Positions 7,708 through 17,953 are shown, counted from the stretch's first letter. The stretch is DNA of 64,000 nucleotides from JAFGCL01 sp964423835 (GCA_964423835.1 CAYRGJ010000010.1:21578-85577); one strand, 5' to 3'. Made by a program: numbers and translations. Notes: a model not told the origin generated them from the sequence alone.

Positions 7708-10700
7708 TCAGCGTGATGCCCTCCGGCGCGCTCGCCAGGCCCGGTGCAGCCTGGGATAGGAGAGGGCCCCGGCGACGGCCACCAGGGCCACCAGGCTCAG
7801 AACCAGCCAGGCTGGCTTCCAGGGGGACGGCACCACTTTGATGGTGAGGGGCTTCCCCATGTTTGCGGGACCACAGGATACCCGCCCCCAGTTGTCCTCC
7901 GATATCACTGTGATGTCGTGATTACCCCGTCCCAGGTACAGGTCTGACCTGGAATCGCCGGTCATGTCGTAGCGGACCCCGTCCACGTACACTGTGGCGA
8001 AGTTGCCCTCTGTGGCGCCTTCCCACGTCACGCTGACGTTGGGCCCCGCCGTTGCCCCGTCCTCCGGCGAGGTGATGCTCAGCCCGCCGTCCACCCGCAG
8101 GAAGCAGGCCGCTCCGCGGGCGGCGACGCCGAGGGTGCCCGGCTTATGTGCTTCAAAGAGCGAAACGCCGGAGGCGCTGAAGCCGGCAAAAGCCGCCAGC
8201 CTCAGGCCGCTGTCCAGGTCCACTACGGCCAGGTTGCCGCCCGTGGAGCCGCCGTAGTCTAAGTAGAAGCCGGCATCTGGATCGTAGGACGGCACGTAGG
8301 GGTCGGTCACGTCGCACATCATCTCGAAACGGCCATCGCCGTCAACGTCCGCTGCCAAGAGGTTGGGGTTCCCGCCGCCGTAGAACCCGGTCTTCATCCG
8401 AAGGCTGGCCGGCACCGAAGTCAGAAAGGAGTCCAGGGCCGGGCTGTAGACGCGAAGGCAGAGCTGCCGGTCCTCGGGCGCGATCTCCGGAGGGTCCTCC
8501 GCGTACCCGTACCAGCCGGCGGGGAAAGAGAGGTAACCCAGCTCATCGGCCCCGTCGCCGTCGAAGTCCCCTATATTGACTGCCGGTGGTCTGCCCCCGG
8601 GCTCCACGAAGTACTCTGTTTCCATGCCGGGCGCCCTGAGCGTGGCGCCGTCCCTGCCTGAGAGCACAATCATGGTCAGGCCGATACCCTTCTCATTGGG
8701 CAGGAAGAACAGCGAGTCGGCGTAGCCGTCGCCGTTGAAGTCGCCGCAGGAGAGGTCGTACGTTGTCCAGTACGCCGGCAGCTCCACCTGGAACAGCTGG
8801 TGCCCGTCCGCCCCTGATCTCAGCGTCAGCAGCGGCGCCGGAGGCGCCAGGCCCTGGCCCATTGACTGGCTGGCCTGCCCCAGCTGGATGCAGGCCAGGT
8901 CCCGGATCCCGTCCCGGTCCGCGTCCGTCACCTGCTCCACGCTGCTGATGTAGCGGCCGGCACCGGGCTCGATGGTCAGGCGCTCCTGGTAGTTGTCCGT
9001 GGCGGCCACGCTACGGAACACCACCGCGCGGGATGCGGAAACCAGCGCCAGCTCATCGACGTTGTCGGAGCTGACATCGTCGAGGGCCATGAGGCTGCCG
9101 ATCTGCTGGTCGTCCGGCCACCCGGCGACGGTGGTCATCCACAGGGGCGCCCCCGCCGCGTCCAGCACCAGCAGGCCCCCGGCATCCCCGGACTCCTGGT
9201 CCCCGACACCCGGCGTGGCCAGGGCAATGGCGCTGCCGTCCGCCCCACGGCGGACCACCTCCAGTGCCGCAATCTGCAGCCCGGCGGGCAGCGTGGTCAG
9301 GCTGCCGTCCCGGCCGCTGAAGATGAAGACGGTGTCCTCGCGGTAGCCGACTATGTCAGGGACCTGGTCGTGTCCCACCAGGTCCGGGGCCACCCTCATC
9401 CCCTGCAGCCCGCCCATGTCCCTCAGCTCACCGTAGGGGACTTCTCGGGACCAGGCCACGGACCGGGTCGCGCCGTCCATCATGGCCAGCAACCGGACTC
9501 CCTGTCCCTCCAGGGGATAGTAGCTGTCATAGGCGGTGCCGCCGAATTGCTCAGCGCAGAAGAGCACGTCCCCCGTGCCGTCCCCGACGAAGTCCGCCTC
9601 TTCCGAGGTCACGTTGCCCAGCCTGGGGTAGGACCACCGCACTTCTCCCGAGGCTGACAGGGCGACCAGGTCGGTCGTGGACGAGAAAGCCAGGTAATCC
9701 TGACCGCCCGGTGAGCCAACGATCAGGCTCTGGTCCGGATCGGCGAGTTGAGCCAGCGGCACCCTGTGCAGCACGGACTGGCCGTCCTTGAGGTCGATCA
9801 GGGTGATCTCACTCCCGCTGCTCTGCAGCAGGAACGGTTTGCCGTCGATGCAGCCCGTGTATATCCCCTTCCCGAAATGCTGGAGGGGATTCTTCTCCCA
9901 GACTATGGTCCCGCCGGAGTCGCACAGCGACGTTCTGCCGGCCGAAGGAGTGGCATAGTAGAGCTTGCCGCCGGTGGCCTCACTCAGCAGGGCTTCGGGT
10001 AGCCCGTCGCCAGTGATGTCAGGGGCCACCGATATCACCAGGTCGGCGGAGGAGTAATCAAGGTACATGCCGCCGGGGTCCTGCCCGAAGGCGCGGGTCT
10101 CCCACTCCCGCCGCTTCCCCGGAAGGTCATACAGCTGGGCGTAGCCGTCCGCCGAGGCGACCAGCACCTTTCCGGAGGCGTCGTCCAGGACAGCGACATC
10201 ACTCACCAGGCGCTGGATGTCGTCGTACATCATTCCATCGTGCCTGGGCAGCCTGGTACGCCACCGCGTCTTGCCCGTCCGGCCGTCCAGCCAATAGAGG
10301 TCTCCATCATTCGTGCCGGCGAAAACGGCGCCGCCTTCTCCGTCGAGGCCAGACAGAACGGCCATCGGGCCCAGCGCTGCCGGCGCACCGAACCGCCACT
10401 CCTCCGAGCCGTCCCGGGCATCGATGCAGATGACGCTGCGCCCGGAGGTGATCGCCAGTTTCTGTCCCTCTTCGCCCGCCAGTACTTCCAGGCCGGTAAC
10501 CGCCATCTGGCGGTCCACCCACTCCCGGTCCCATATCCTGGCCATCGGAGCATACTGCCACAGCTCCTCCCAGGTGGCCCCGTCGTGGCAGCGGAGCGCG
10601 GGCGCCCGGGTGTCGACGAAGGCGACTGCCACCTCGCCGATACCGTCGCCGGTGATGTCGCCGACCAGGGCCATCTTCCTGATGCCTACAGGCGAGTAGA

Positions 10701-11004
10701 GGAAGTGGTGCAGCCGGCCGCCGGCGTCCACCACGTAGAGGCCATTGGTGGTGCCCACAAATGTCAGGTCGTCGCCGGCCTCGCTCAGCCGGCCCGCCAG
10801 CGGCTGCATGGTGATGTCACCATACAGCCCAAATGGCGTGCAGGTTACGGTGGGCTCGGGGACCGGGTCAGCCGCCTGTGGGTTCGACGCTGCAGGCTGG
10901 GACCGGGGGAGGGCACCCATGCCCAGCGCCAGGCAACAGACGGTCAGGCAGGCGAGCAGGACGAAGAGTCTGTGTGAGGGCCCGGCTGGTCTGCCGATTC
11001 TCAC
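7708..11004 (-). CDS. Large surface protein with FG-GAP / PQQ-like propeller repeats and C-terminal membrane anchor
   Basis: A protein of about 1,100 aa: N-terminal signal sequence (LFVLLACLTVCCLALGMG), a long repeat region, a short beta domain and a C-terminal helix (AWLVLSLVALVAVAGALSY) followed by Arg-rich residues, so it is exported and membrane anchored. At least eight calcium-type loops are visible (ITGDGIGEV, DADRDGIRD, DFNGDGYAD, DFDGDGADE, DVDGDGRFE), typical of FG-GAP integrin-like blades, and PQQ-like units such as GRTGKTRWRT. The start is uncertain: GTG at 11004 or TTG at 11040. Probably adhesion or envelope structure. Confidence 0.82.
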   Translation of the reverse strand: MRIGRPAGPSHRLFVLLACLTVCCLALGMGALPRSQPAASNPQAADPVPEPTVTCTPFGLYGDITMQPLAGRLSEAGDDLTFVGTTNGLYVVDAGGRLHHFLYSPVGIRKMALVGDITGDGIGEVAVAFVDTRAPALRCHDGATWEELWQYAPMARIWDREWVDRQMAVTGLEVLAGEEGQKLAITSGRSVICIDARDGSEEWRFGAPAALGPMAVLSGLDGEGGAVFAGTNDGDLYWLDGRTGKTRWRTRLPRHDGMMYDDIQRLVSDVAVLDDASGKVLVASADGYAQLYDLPGKRREWETRAFGQDPGGMYLDYSSADLVISVAPDITGDGLPEALLSEATGGKLYYATPSAGRTSLCDSGGTIVWEKNPLQHFGKGIYTGCIDGKPFLLQSSGSEITLIDLKDGQSVLHRVPLAQLADPDQSLIVGSPGGQDYLAFSSTTDLVALSASGEVRWSYPRLGNVTSEEADFVGDGTGDVLFCAEQFGGTAYDSYYPLEGQGVRLLAMMDGATRSVAWSREVPYGELRDMGGLQGMRVAPDLVGHDQVPDIVGYREDTVFIFSGRDGSLTTLPAGLQIAALEVVRRGADGSAIALATPGVGDQESGDAGGLLVLDAAGAPLWMTTVAGWPDDQQIGSLMALDDVSSDNVDELALVSASRAVVFRSVAATDNYQERLTIEPGAGRYISSVEQVTDADRDGIRDLACIQLGQASQSMGQGLAPPAPLLTLRSGADGHQLFQVELPAYWTTYDLSCGDFNGDGYADSLFFLPNEKGIGLTMIVLSGRDGATLRAPGMETEYFVEPGGRPPAVNIGDFDGDGADELGYLSFPAGWYGYAEDPPEIAPEDRQLCLRVYSPALDSFLTSVPASLRMKTGFYGGGNPNLLAADVDGDGRFEMMCDVTDPYVPSYDPDAGFYLDYGGSTGGNLAVVDLDSGLRLAAFAGFSASGVSLFEAHKPGTLGVAARGAACFLRVDGGLSITSPEDGATAGPNVSVTWEGATEGNFATVYVDGVRYDMTGDSRSDLYLGRGNHDITVISEDNWGRVSCGPANMGKPLTIKVVPSPWKPAWLVLSLVALVAVAGALSYPRLHRAWRARRRASR

Positions 11005-11145
11005 CTCCCATAAAGACCGCGGCGGTACAGGTCCATGCAATGTGAACGAGCAGGATGGAGTTTCAGTTGCACGGCCATCATACGCGATAGCGCGGCGGAA
11101 AGGAAGCCCTCAATTCAGGCCCTGGCCCAGTGACGCGGGCTCTGC

Positions 11146-12159
11146 CTACAGCCCTTTGCCGGCCATGAAGTGGATCAGGTCGGCCAGCCGGCAGGAGTAG
11201 CCCCACTCGTTGTCGTACCAGGCCAGCACCTTGACCATGTTGCCGCCGATGACCATGGTGCTCAGGCCGTCCACGGTGGAGCTGGCCGGGTTGCCCTTGA
11301 AGTCGATGCTGACCAGGGGCTCGTCCGTGTACTCCAGGATGCCCTTGAGCTGGCCGGCGGCCGCCTTCTGGAAGGCCGCGTTGACATCCTCAGCGCTGAC
11401 CTCCTTCCCCAGGTCGGCCACCAGGTCGCACAGGGAAACGGTGGACGTGGGCACGCGGAAGGCCACACCGTGTATCTTGCCCTTGAGCTCCGGCAGTACC
11501 AGTGTCACCGCCTTGGCGGCGCCCGTGGTGGTGGGGATGACGCTCATCCCGGCGGCCCTGGCCCGGCGCAGGTCCTTGTGAACCATGTCCAGGATCTTCT
11601 GATCGTTGGTGTAGGCATGGATGGTGGACATGAGGGCCTTCGTTACCCCGAAGCTCTCGTGGAGCACCTTGACCACCGGCGCGATGCAGTTGGTGGTGCA
11701 GGAGGCGTTGGAGATGACGCGGTGTTTGGCCGGGTCATACTTGTCCTCGTTGACCCCCAGGACTATGGTGATGTCCTCATCCTTGGCCGGGGCCGATATG
11801 ATAACCTTCTTGGCGCCGCCCTGAAGGTGGGCCGCGGCCTTGGGTCCTTCGGTGAAGAGGCCGGTAGATTCCACCACCACCTCTACGCCCATTTCGCCCC
11901 ACTTGATCTTGGCCGGGTCCCTCTCGGCGATGACCTTGATGGACTTGCCGTCGACGATGAGAGAGTCGGCCGTGGCCTCCACTTTGCCGGGGTACTGCCC
12001 GTAGTTGCTGTCGTATTTGAGCAGATGAGCGTTGCTCTTGGCGTCGGTGAGGTCGTTAACCGCCACCACCTCCAACCTGCCCGGATGCCGCTGCAGCATG
12101 GCTTTGAGGGCCAGCCTCCCAATACGACCAAATCCATTGATACCGACTTTCGTTGCCAT
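11146..12159 (-). CDS. gapA: Glyceraldehyde-3-phosphate dehydrogenase, type I
   Basis: Converts glyceraldehyde-3-phosphate, phosphate and NAD to 1,3-bisphosphoglycerate in cytoplasmic glycolysis or gluconeogenesis. 337 aa, the family length. The NAD fold starts KVGINGFGRIGR and the catalytic cysteine lies in SNASCTTNCIAP. Other family motifs are HAYTNDQ and WYDNEWGYS near the C-terminus. The second ATG (12159) is chosen because GGAGG is six bases upstream, whereas the ATG at 12165 directly abuts it. It follows the enolase operon on the same strand after a hairpin. Confidence 0.96.
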   Translation of the reverse strand: MATKVGINGFGRIGRLALKAMLQRHPGRLEVVAVNDLTDAKSNAHLLKYDSNYGQYPGKVEATADSLIVDGKSIKVIAERDPAKIKWGEMGVEVVVESTGLFTEGPKAAAHLQGGAKKVIISAPAKDEDITIVLGVNEDKYDPAKHRVISNASCTTNCIAPVVKVLHESFGVTKALMSTIHAYTNDQKILDMVHKDLRRARAAGMSVIPTTTGAAKAVTLVLPELKGKIHGVAFRVPTSTVSLCDLVADLGKEVSAEDVNAAFQKAAAGQLKGILEYTDEPLVSIDFKGNPASSTVDGLSTMVIGGNMVKVLAWYDNEWGYSCRLADLIHFMAGKGL

Positions 12160-12217
12160 TGACATCCTCCTTCACAATTCTGGATGGAACGTGAGCAAGC
12201 TTCTGCCCGGTATTGCC

Positions 12218-12243
12218 GGGGGCAGACCTGGCGGTCTGCCCCC
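12218..12243 (-). terminator. Strong hairpin after the enolase operon
   Basis: GGGGGCAGACC and GGTCTGCCCCC are perfect 11-base arms around TGGC. It follows the bS22-like gene and precedes gapA. There is no T-run, so it may be a weak terminator, an mRNA-stabilising structure or an attenuator. Confidence 0.5.
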
Positions 12244-12285
12244 GCCCATGTGACTATAATGTGCGCCGCGAGCCCGCCAGGGAGA

Positions 12286-12381
12286 CTACTTGTGCTTCCG
12301 CTCCCAGCGGGTCTTCTTCATCATCTTCTTGTGCTTGTGCTTGGCCATCTTCTTCTGGCGCCACTTACGAACTGAGCCCAT
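12286..12381 (-). CDS. Small ribosomal protein, bS22 / AURKAIP1-COX24 domain type (31 aa)
   Basis: The 31-codon reading frame starts MGSVRKWRQKKMAKHKHKK and ends with KKTRWERKHK. It is almost entirely basic, matching the AURKAIP1/COX24 domain peptides and mycobacterial bS22 (which starts MGSV and has the same KKMxKxKHKKxxKKTR pattern) that bind the small ribosomal subunit. It lies 12 bases after the stop of the HgdB-like gene and so is the last gene of that operon. The family resemblance is from memory of the pattern. Confidence 0.78.
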   Translation of the reverse strand: MGSVRKWRQKKMAKHKHKKMMKKTRWERKHK

Positions 12382-12393
12382 AAACCCTGCCTT

Positions 12394-13434
12394 TCACGGG
12401 ACGACACGACCTGCTTCCCGGGACTGACGGCGACTGCGTCCTATCATGTCCAGGAACGCCTCCACCTTCGTCCGCAGGTGCGGAGTCAGCACGTAGTCGG
12501 CGTTTCCCTCGAGGGTGATCAGGGGCAAGTCAAGCTTCCCACGGAATATGATATCACCAATGGCCCGGTGACAGAAAGCCTGAACGTAGTGGATGACTCC
12601 ATCCACCCTCCGGCGGCGCACCTCGGCCCGGATATCCCGGATGCGGTCGTAAATGGAGTAGGGGTAGGTGTAGAGGGAGTACTGCGCCGCCAGCGAGCCC
12701 CCGTCCCGGGGCATGGCGAACTGCCGCTGCACCTCGTTGTAGACCACCCTGGCCCCGTGCTGCTCCACAAACCGGTGCAGGTCGCGGGCGAAGACGGGGG
12801 GCACGCCGATGCAGGCCAGGCGGATGCCTTCCGGCAAGGGCTGGCGCCGGCGGCACTCGGCCAGGAAGCTCTGCAGCTCCCTCCGGTAGCGAATATGGTC
12901 GCCGGCGAAATCGGAGCTGGACACCAGCCAGATGTGGTTCTCCCACCCGCTGACGGTGTTCTCTCTCCAGGTCATCCGGTCCAGCCTCCCGGTGAGCCGG
13001 CGGCAGGGTGCCAGCGCGGCCCGCATCTCCTCGGCGGCCTCGAGGGTGGTGCCCAGGGAGGCGGCCAGCTCCTCCAGGCGCCCCTGCATCTGGCGAACGT
13101 CGGGCCGGTCCGGATAGGCGAAGGGGATCACCCGGAACCCCCGCAGCTTCAGCACCTCCATGAGCATGATGGTATTGGAGCAGTCCCCGGTGGTCACGCA
13201 GAGCACGGTGCCCACACCGCGGTCGACGCAGGCGCCGTAGATGCCCTTGATCCAGGTGCAGCAGTTCTGGGGGAAGCCGGCCCTCTCGGCGATGCCCACC
13301 AGCCGGTCGGGATCGGGGTCCCCGATGAAGAGGTTGTTCAGGTCCAGCGGTCGGCAGCCGGCGGCCAGCAGCACTTCGGCCGGGACGGTGGTGGTTATCC
13401 CGATGGTGCTGGCTTCCGCCCCGGGCGGCTTCAT
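12394..13434 (-). CDS. 2-hydroxyacyl-CoA dehydratase / benzoyl-CoA reductase subunit-like (HgdB/BcrC family)
   Basis: 346 aa. The HGD-D family bind a 4Fe-4S cluster and dehydrate 2-hydroxyacyl-CoA or reduce aromatic CoA esters with an ATP-driven activator. Features: TIGITTTVPAEVLLAAGCRPLDLNN near the start, a CCTW motif, TGDCSN, and HYVQAFCHRA with the family C-terminal cysteine. ATG at 13434 overlaps the stop of the hydrolase gene (ATGA). No activator ATPase lies nearby, so it may be a stand-alone redox or regulatory homologue. Confidence 0.72.
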   Translation of the reverse strand: MKPPGAEASTIGITTTVPAEVLLAAGCRPLDLNNLFIGDPDPDRLVGIAERAGFPQNCCTWIKGIYGACVDRGVGTVLCVTTGDCSNTIMLMEVLKLRGFRVIPFAYPDRPDVRQMQGRLEELAASLGTTLEAAEEMRAALAPCRRLTGRLDRMTWRENTVSGWENHIWLVSSSDFAGDHIRYRRELQSFLAECRRRQPLPEGIRLACIGVPPVFARDLHRFVEQHGARVVYNEVQRQFAMPRDGGSLAAQYSLYTYPYSIYDRIRDIRAEVRRRRVDGVIHYVQAFCHRAIGDIIFRGKLDLPLITLEGNADYVLTPHLRTKVEAFLDMIGRSRRQSREAGRVVP

Positions 13435-14435
13435 GGCGCCCCCGGCCGGCGGTAGACGGCGACTCCATCCCGCTGAGTCTTCGCCGCCGCGCCCTCGGCG
13501 CACAGCGGCTCGAGGTGGGCCATGGCCGACATCACGGCCAGGCGCCGGTCCAGGGCCTGCAGCTGCTCGTAGGACAGGGCCAGGCCGTTGACGATCCAGG
13601 GGATGCGCCGCGATATCTCGTAGGCGGTCTGCGGCCCGGCGGCCAGCGCCTCCAGGATGGCCTGCTTCCGCGCTTCGTGGTGCAGCCGGATCTCCCGGAC
13701 CCGCGTCGCCAGCCCCCTGAAGACATGCTCGTGCGCCGGCAGCACCAGGTCCACGCCCAGGTCCTCCACCGCTTCCAGCGACCGCAGGTAGTTCGGCAGG
13801 GGGTCGGGCCCCGACTGCGAGTGCAGCCCGACGTTGGGGAACGTGGCCGGCAGCACGTGGTCGCCCGAGATGAGTATCTTCGCCCTCCGCTCCAGGAGGC
13901 ACACGTGGCCCGGGGAGTGGCCCGGCGTCCACAGGACCTCGAACCGGTACGGCCCCTGTCCGATGGTCTCCCCGCCTTCCAGCGCCACCTGCGGCGAGAC
14001 CGGCGCCACGTACTGCCGGACGCCCAGGGAGGCCTTCTGCAGGCGGGGCAGGTCCTTCTCCGGCACGCCGTTGGCGCGGAGAATGTCGGCCGTCTGGTCG
14101 AGCAGCCCGTCCATGTTCATGTAGCGGGAGTCAATGAAGTCCCTTTCGATGCGATGCAGGGCCACCTTCGCCCCGGAGGCCTGCACCAGGCGGCCGGCCA
14201 GCCCGTAGTGGTCGGGATGGAAGTGGGTGATGAGGATGAGCGAGATATCCTTGATTCCCAGGCCTATCTCTCCCAGCTGGCGCTCCATGGCCGAGTAGGC
14301 CTGGTTGATGTTCCAGCCGGTGTCGATGAGCAGGCAGCCGCTGTCCCCCTGCACCAGGTAGGCATTGACCGCCAGCTCCTCCGGCTGCAGCGGGAACGGC
14401 AGCTTCAGCTGGTGTATGCCCGGGAGGATCTCCAT
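13431..14435 (-). CDS. MBL-fold metallo-hydrolase
   Basis: A metallo-beta-lactamase-fold hydrolase of 334 aa. The metal site is visible as THFHPDHYGL near residues 70-80, a second His in TPGHSPGHVCLL, an Asp in ISGDHVLP, and a distal His in PAHEH. A C-terminal helical region of about 90 residues (HHEARKQAILEAL, then a winged-helix-like segment) resembles the LACTB2/RNase-Z-like C-terminal domain. It follows enolase by one base and overlaps the HgdB-like gene. Substrate unknown. Confidence 0.82.
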   Translation of the reverse strand: MEILPGIHQLKLPFPLQPEELAVNAYLVQGDSGCLLIDTGWNINQAYSAMERQLGEIGLGIKDISLILITHFHPDHYGLAGRLVQASGAKVALHRIERDFIDSRYMNMDGLLDQTADILRANGVPEKDLPRLQKASLGVRQYVAPVSPQVALEGGETIGQGPYRFEVLWTPGHSPGHVCLLERRAKILISGDHVLPATFPNVGLHSQSGPDPLPNYLRSLEAVEDLGVDLVLPAHEHVFRGLATRVREIRLHHEARKQAILEALAAGPQTAYEISRRIPWIVNGLALSYEQLQALDRRLAVMSAMAHLEPLCAEGAAAKTQRDGVAVYRRPGAP

Positions 14436-14436
14436 G

Positions 14437-15735
<1,299 letters not shown>

Positions 15736-15737
15736 AG

Positions 15738-16223
15738 TCAGTCCCTCCTCTTTTCCGCCGCAGCAATGGCTTTCTCGACGGCTTCGTCCGCGTCTCGAGC
15801 CTCGACTATGGACCGGTCAGGCTGACCACGGAGAGAGAGGGCCCAGGTGCCGAGTCCGACCACTGCGATCCCATTCTGAAGCGCGAGCGCTATCTCTGAC
15901 AGAGTGCCGTAGCTGCCGTCGATGGCGATGGCCGCCTGGGCGGTCCTCACCACGATGGCATTGCGCGCGTGGCCCATGCCGGTGACCACGGGTATGTCCA
16001 CGTAGGCGTTGGCCGATCGCCGGTCATCCCCGGGGAGGATGCCCACTGTCAGCCCCCGGGCTGACCGGGCCCCGCGGCAGGCGGCCTCCATGACGCCGCC
16101 CAGCCCGCCGCACACCAGGACTGCCCCGCGCGAGGCCAGCGCCCGCCCCACCGCCTCCGCCACCCGGGCGTCCTCGGCTGAGCAGGTGCCGCCGCCGATG
16201 ACGGCGATGAACGCGGGTGACAT
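15738..16223 (-). CDS. LOG/TIGR00725-like nucleotide-binding Rossmann protein
   Basis: 161 aa. It has the nucleotide-binding pattern of the LOG/DprA-like superfamily: AVIGGGTCSAED near the start, CGGLGGVMEAACRGA, and DGSYGTLSEIALAL, the equivalent of the GGxGTxxE motif with Gly-Ser in place of Gly-Gly. Such proteins include cytokinin-type phosphoribohydrolases, but the subfamily with this variant has no proven reaction. First gene of the enolase operon. A promoter ends eight bases before the ATG, so translation may be leaderless. Confidence 0.72.
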   Translation of the reverse strand: MSPAFIAVIGGGTCSAEDARVAEAVGRALASRGAVLVCGGLGGVMEAACRGARSARGLTVGILPGDDRRSANAYVDIPVVTGMGHARNAIVVRTAQAAIAIDGSYGTLSEIALALQNGIAVVGLGTWALSLRGQPDRSIVEARDADEAVEKAIAAAEKRRD

Positions 16224-16231
16224 TTCGGCAA

Positions 16232-16261
16232 ATTATAGCATCCTGATCGTGCGGCTCACAA
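16232..16261 (-). promoter_or_regulatory. Promoter of the LOG-enolase operon, apparently leaderless
   Basis: On the minus strand, TTGTGA (16261-16256), 18 bases and extended TGCTATAAT with TATAAT at 16237-16232. Only eight bases separate the -10 box from the ATG at 16223, and no ribosome binding site is present. Confidence 0.55.
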
Positions 16262-16332
16262 CAGGGGCCTCGAGTATCGCGGCGCTGATGAGGCCGCCCG
16301 CCGCCTCGACGGGGGCGGCCCAGGATCGCCGG

Positions 16333-16473
16333 TCAGCCCACCAGGTGGTTTCCCAGGAAGAAGGGCCACACCACCAGGCCCAGGATGATCTTCCACCAGG
16401 TGAAGTGGGCGAAGCCGATGCTGAACAGCCAGCCGGCAAACCAGAGAGTGCCTCCGAACGATGCTTCCTTCAT
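16333..16473 (-). CDS. Small membrane protein, 46 aa
   Basis: The frame begins MKEASFGGTLWFAGWLFSIG and continues with a hydrophobic, Trp/Phe-rich sequence ending GNHLVG. GGAGGG is correctly spaced before the ATG. Two short hydrophobic segments around a Lys suggest a helical hairpin or single-span peptide. It lies 20 bases after the DUF4389 gene and is probably co-transcribed. I do not recognise a characterised family. Confidence 0.65.
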   Translation of the reverse strand: MKEASFGGTLWFAGWLFSIGFAHFTWWKIILGLVVWPFFLGNHLVG

Positions 16474-16494
16474 GATTCCCTCCTGCTAAGCCTG

Positions 16495-17136
16495 CTATTC
16501 CAGGCTGAATGGCGGATACTGGTCGGTAGTCAACAAGAATGCGTAAGCGTAGACCCGCAGCCACCACCGCATCACTCCCACCACGAAGTCGAACAGCCCC
16601 CTGGGGTAGCGGCCGGTGAACAGTATGGCGAACCAGGCCACTATCACCACCACGAAGGCGGCGATGCCCAGGAAGAAGAGCACCACGTAGTGCGGTATGG
16701 CCAGCAGCCACTTGACCAGCGGCAGCCAGCGGTTCAGGTCTGTCCTGGCATCCGGGTAGGGCACCTCGAGGTGGACCGCCTGCTCCTCATCCGTGGACGG
16801 GTACTCGTCCCGCAGCAGGGCCAGGTAGGCCTCCACCCGGGTGCCGAACCTGGTCAGGGCCAGGTTCCAGTCGAACCACCACCGGGGGTACTTCTGCCGG
16901 AAGAGCAGCATCAGCAGGGTGGCCAGGAAAGTCACCCCGCCCGCAGACAGGCTGATGGACCAGGCGGCATCGCGGGTGCTGTCGGACCCGCCGGAGGCGC
17001 TGCTGGTCAACAGGCCCAGGATGATGGCTATGGGAATGACCGTGATCAGGCGGAAGAACGTGGTCAGCCGGTTCAGCTGACGGTCAGGGTAGTCCACCGA
17101 CAGGGTGGCCGGGTACGTTCGCTGGCCTTGCTCCAT
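16495..17136 (-). CDS. DUF4389 membrane protein
   Basis: 213 aa with three to four predicted membrane helices (LITVIPIAIILGLL, VTFLATLLMLLF, and the pair VVLFFLGIAAFVVVIVAWFAILF). The DUF4389 hallmarks are both present: RTDLNRWLPLVKWLLAIPHYVVL and FTGRYPRGLFDFVVGVMRW, ending LLTTDQYPPFSL. The family has no defined biochemical role. ATG at 17136 follows GGAGG. It sits downstream of the DUF2089/SHOCT-like trio. Confidence 0.82.
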   Translation of the reverse strand: MEQGQRTYPATLSVDYPDRQLNRLTTFFRLITVIPIAIILGLLTSSASGGSDSTRDAAWSISLSAGGVTFLATLLMLLFRQKYPRWWFDWNLALTRFGTRVEAYLALLRDEYPSTDEEQAVHLEVPYPDARTDLNRWLPLVKWLLAIPHYVVLFFLGIAAFVVVIVAWFAILFTGRYPRGLFDFVVGVMRWWLRVYAYAFLLTTDQYPPFSLE

Positions 17137-17199
17137 AAGGACACCTCCTCCACGCTATTAGCAGTCCGGAGCCCGCGCTCTGGCCCCGGGGAAGCCCGT

Positions 17200-17652
17200 T
17201 TACTCCACGAAGACCTTGACCTTCTCTCCGGTCTTGCTGACGACATCTACCTCCAGGTCGCCCAGGGCGCCGATGAGCTCCTCGATCTCTTCCGGCTTCA
17301 GGTTGCGCTCGTCGATGTTGATGCCCTTCTCGTGCAGGGCCAGGTTCACCTTGTCCCGGGCCTCCGACGGTATCAGCGTGGTCAGCTTGATGCCGGCCCG
17401 GATCAGCGACATGGGCACGCGGACATTCACGCGGTCGTAGTTGCCCGTCCGCTCGGCCTCGGGGTCCGGGATCACCGTGACCCGCAGGTACTTGGCCTTG
17501 CCTTTGGCCGCCGGCTCCGCTCTGCCGCCGGCCTCGCGCGCGCCCTCGGCGCTGTCCACGGCGCTGAGCAGGCGGTAGGCGTCGTCGACGCTTATCTTGT
17601 TCTGCGCCAGCATGTCCAGGATACGCCTTTTATTGTCATTCTTGTCGGTCAT
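17200..17652 (-). CDS. SHOCT-like domain protein
   Basis: 150 aa. Residues 1-30 (NDNKRRILDMLAQNKISVDDAYRLLSAV) form a short two-helix SHOCT-like/YvlB-N motif. The middle resembles the ubiquitin-like beta-grasp often found with it (KYLRVTVIPDPEAER...NVRVPMSLI), and the C-terminus contains KPEEIEELIGALGDLEVDVVSKTGEKVKVFVE. ATG at 17652 has GGAGG upstream; an in-frame start at 17718 lies inside the previous gene. Third gene of the DUF2089 trio. Proteins of this type are linked to envelope-stress modules in Firmicutes. Confidence 0.75.
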   Translation of the reverse strand: MTDKNDNKRRILDMLAQNKISVDDAYRLLSAVDSAEGAREAGGRAEPAAKGKAKYLRVTVIPDPEAERTGNYDRVNVRVPMSLIRAGIKLTTLIPSEARDKVNLALHEKGINIDERNLKPEEIEELIGALGDLEVDVVSKTGEKVKVFVE

Positions 17653-17674
17653 GGCCTCCACCTCCCTCGATCGT

Positions 17675-17953
17675 CTACACAACAGAAACAGACACGCACT
17701 GGCGGCCGCTGTGAACATCCACCTCCAGGCCGCGCATGGACCAGAACACTTCGACGGCGGCCTTGAGCGTGGAGATGGCTTTCCTCCCCCAGCCGCTGGG
17801 CCACAGTATGACCACGGCCACCAGTATCAGCGGGGAAAGGACAATGAACACCACCAGGGCCAGGGGCAGCACCAGGAACAGCGGCAGCCAAAGCCCGAAG
17901 CCCCTGCCCTCACCCTCAACTCTCACGTGCATCAGCATGGGCGGACTCTTCAT
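17675..17953 (-). CDS. Small membrane protein between DUF2089 and SHOCT-like genes
   Basis: 92 aa. A hydrophilic start (MKSPPMLMHVRVEGEGRG) leads into a long hydrophobic region (LWLPLFLVLPLALVVFIVLSPLILVAVVILWP) that can span the membrane twice, then a cytosolic tail with SGRQCVSV. The ATG forms an ATGA overlap with the DUF2089 stop. No characterised family is recognised. Its fixed place in this trio suggests a membrane partner for the other two. Confidence 0.68.
   Translation of the reverse strand: MKSPPMLMHVRVEGEGRGFGLWLPLFLVLPLALVVFIVLSPLILVAVVILWPSGWGRKAISTLKAAVEVFWSMRGLEVDVHSGRQCVSVSVV

Noticed and set aside
12394..13932. An N-terminally extended (512 aa) HgdB-like protein
   Set aside because: The added 166 residues read through the MBL gene in another frame; the ATG at 13434 gives the family length and an ATGA overlap.
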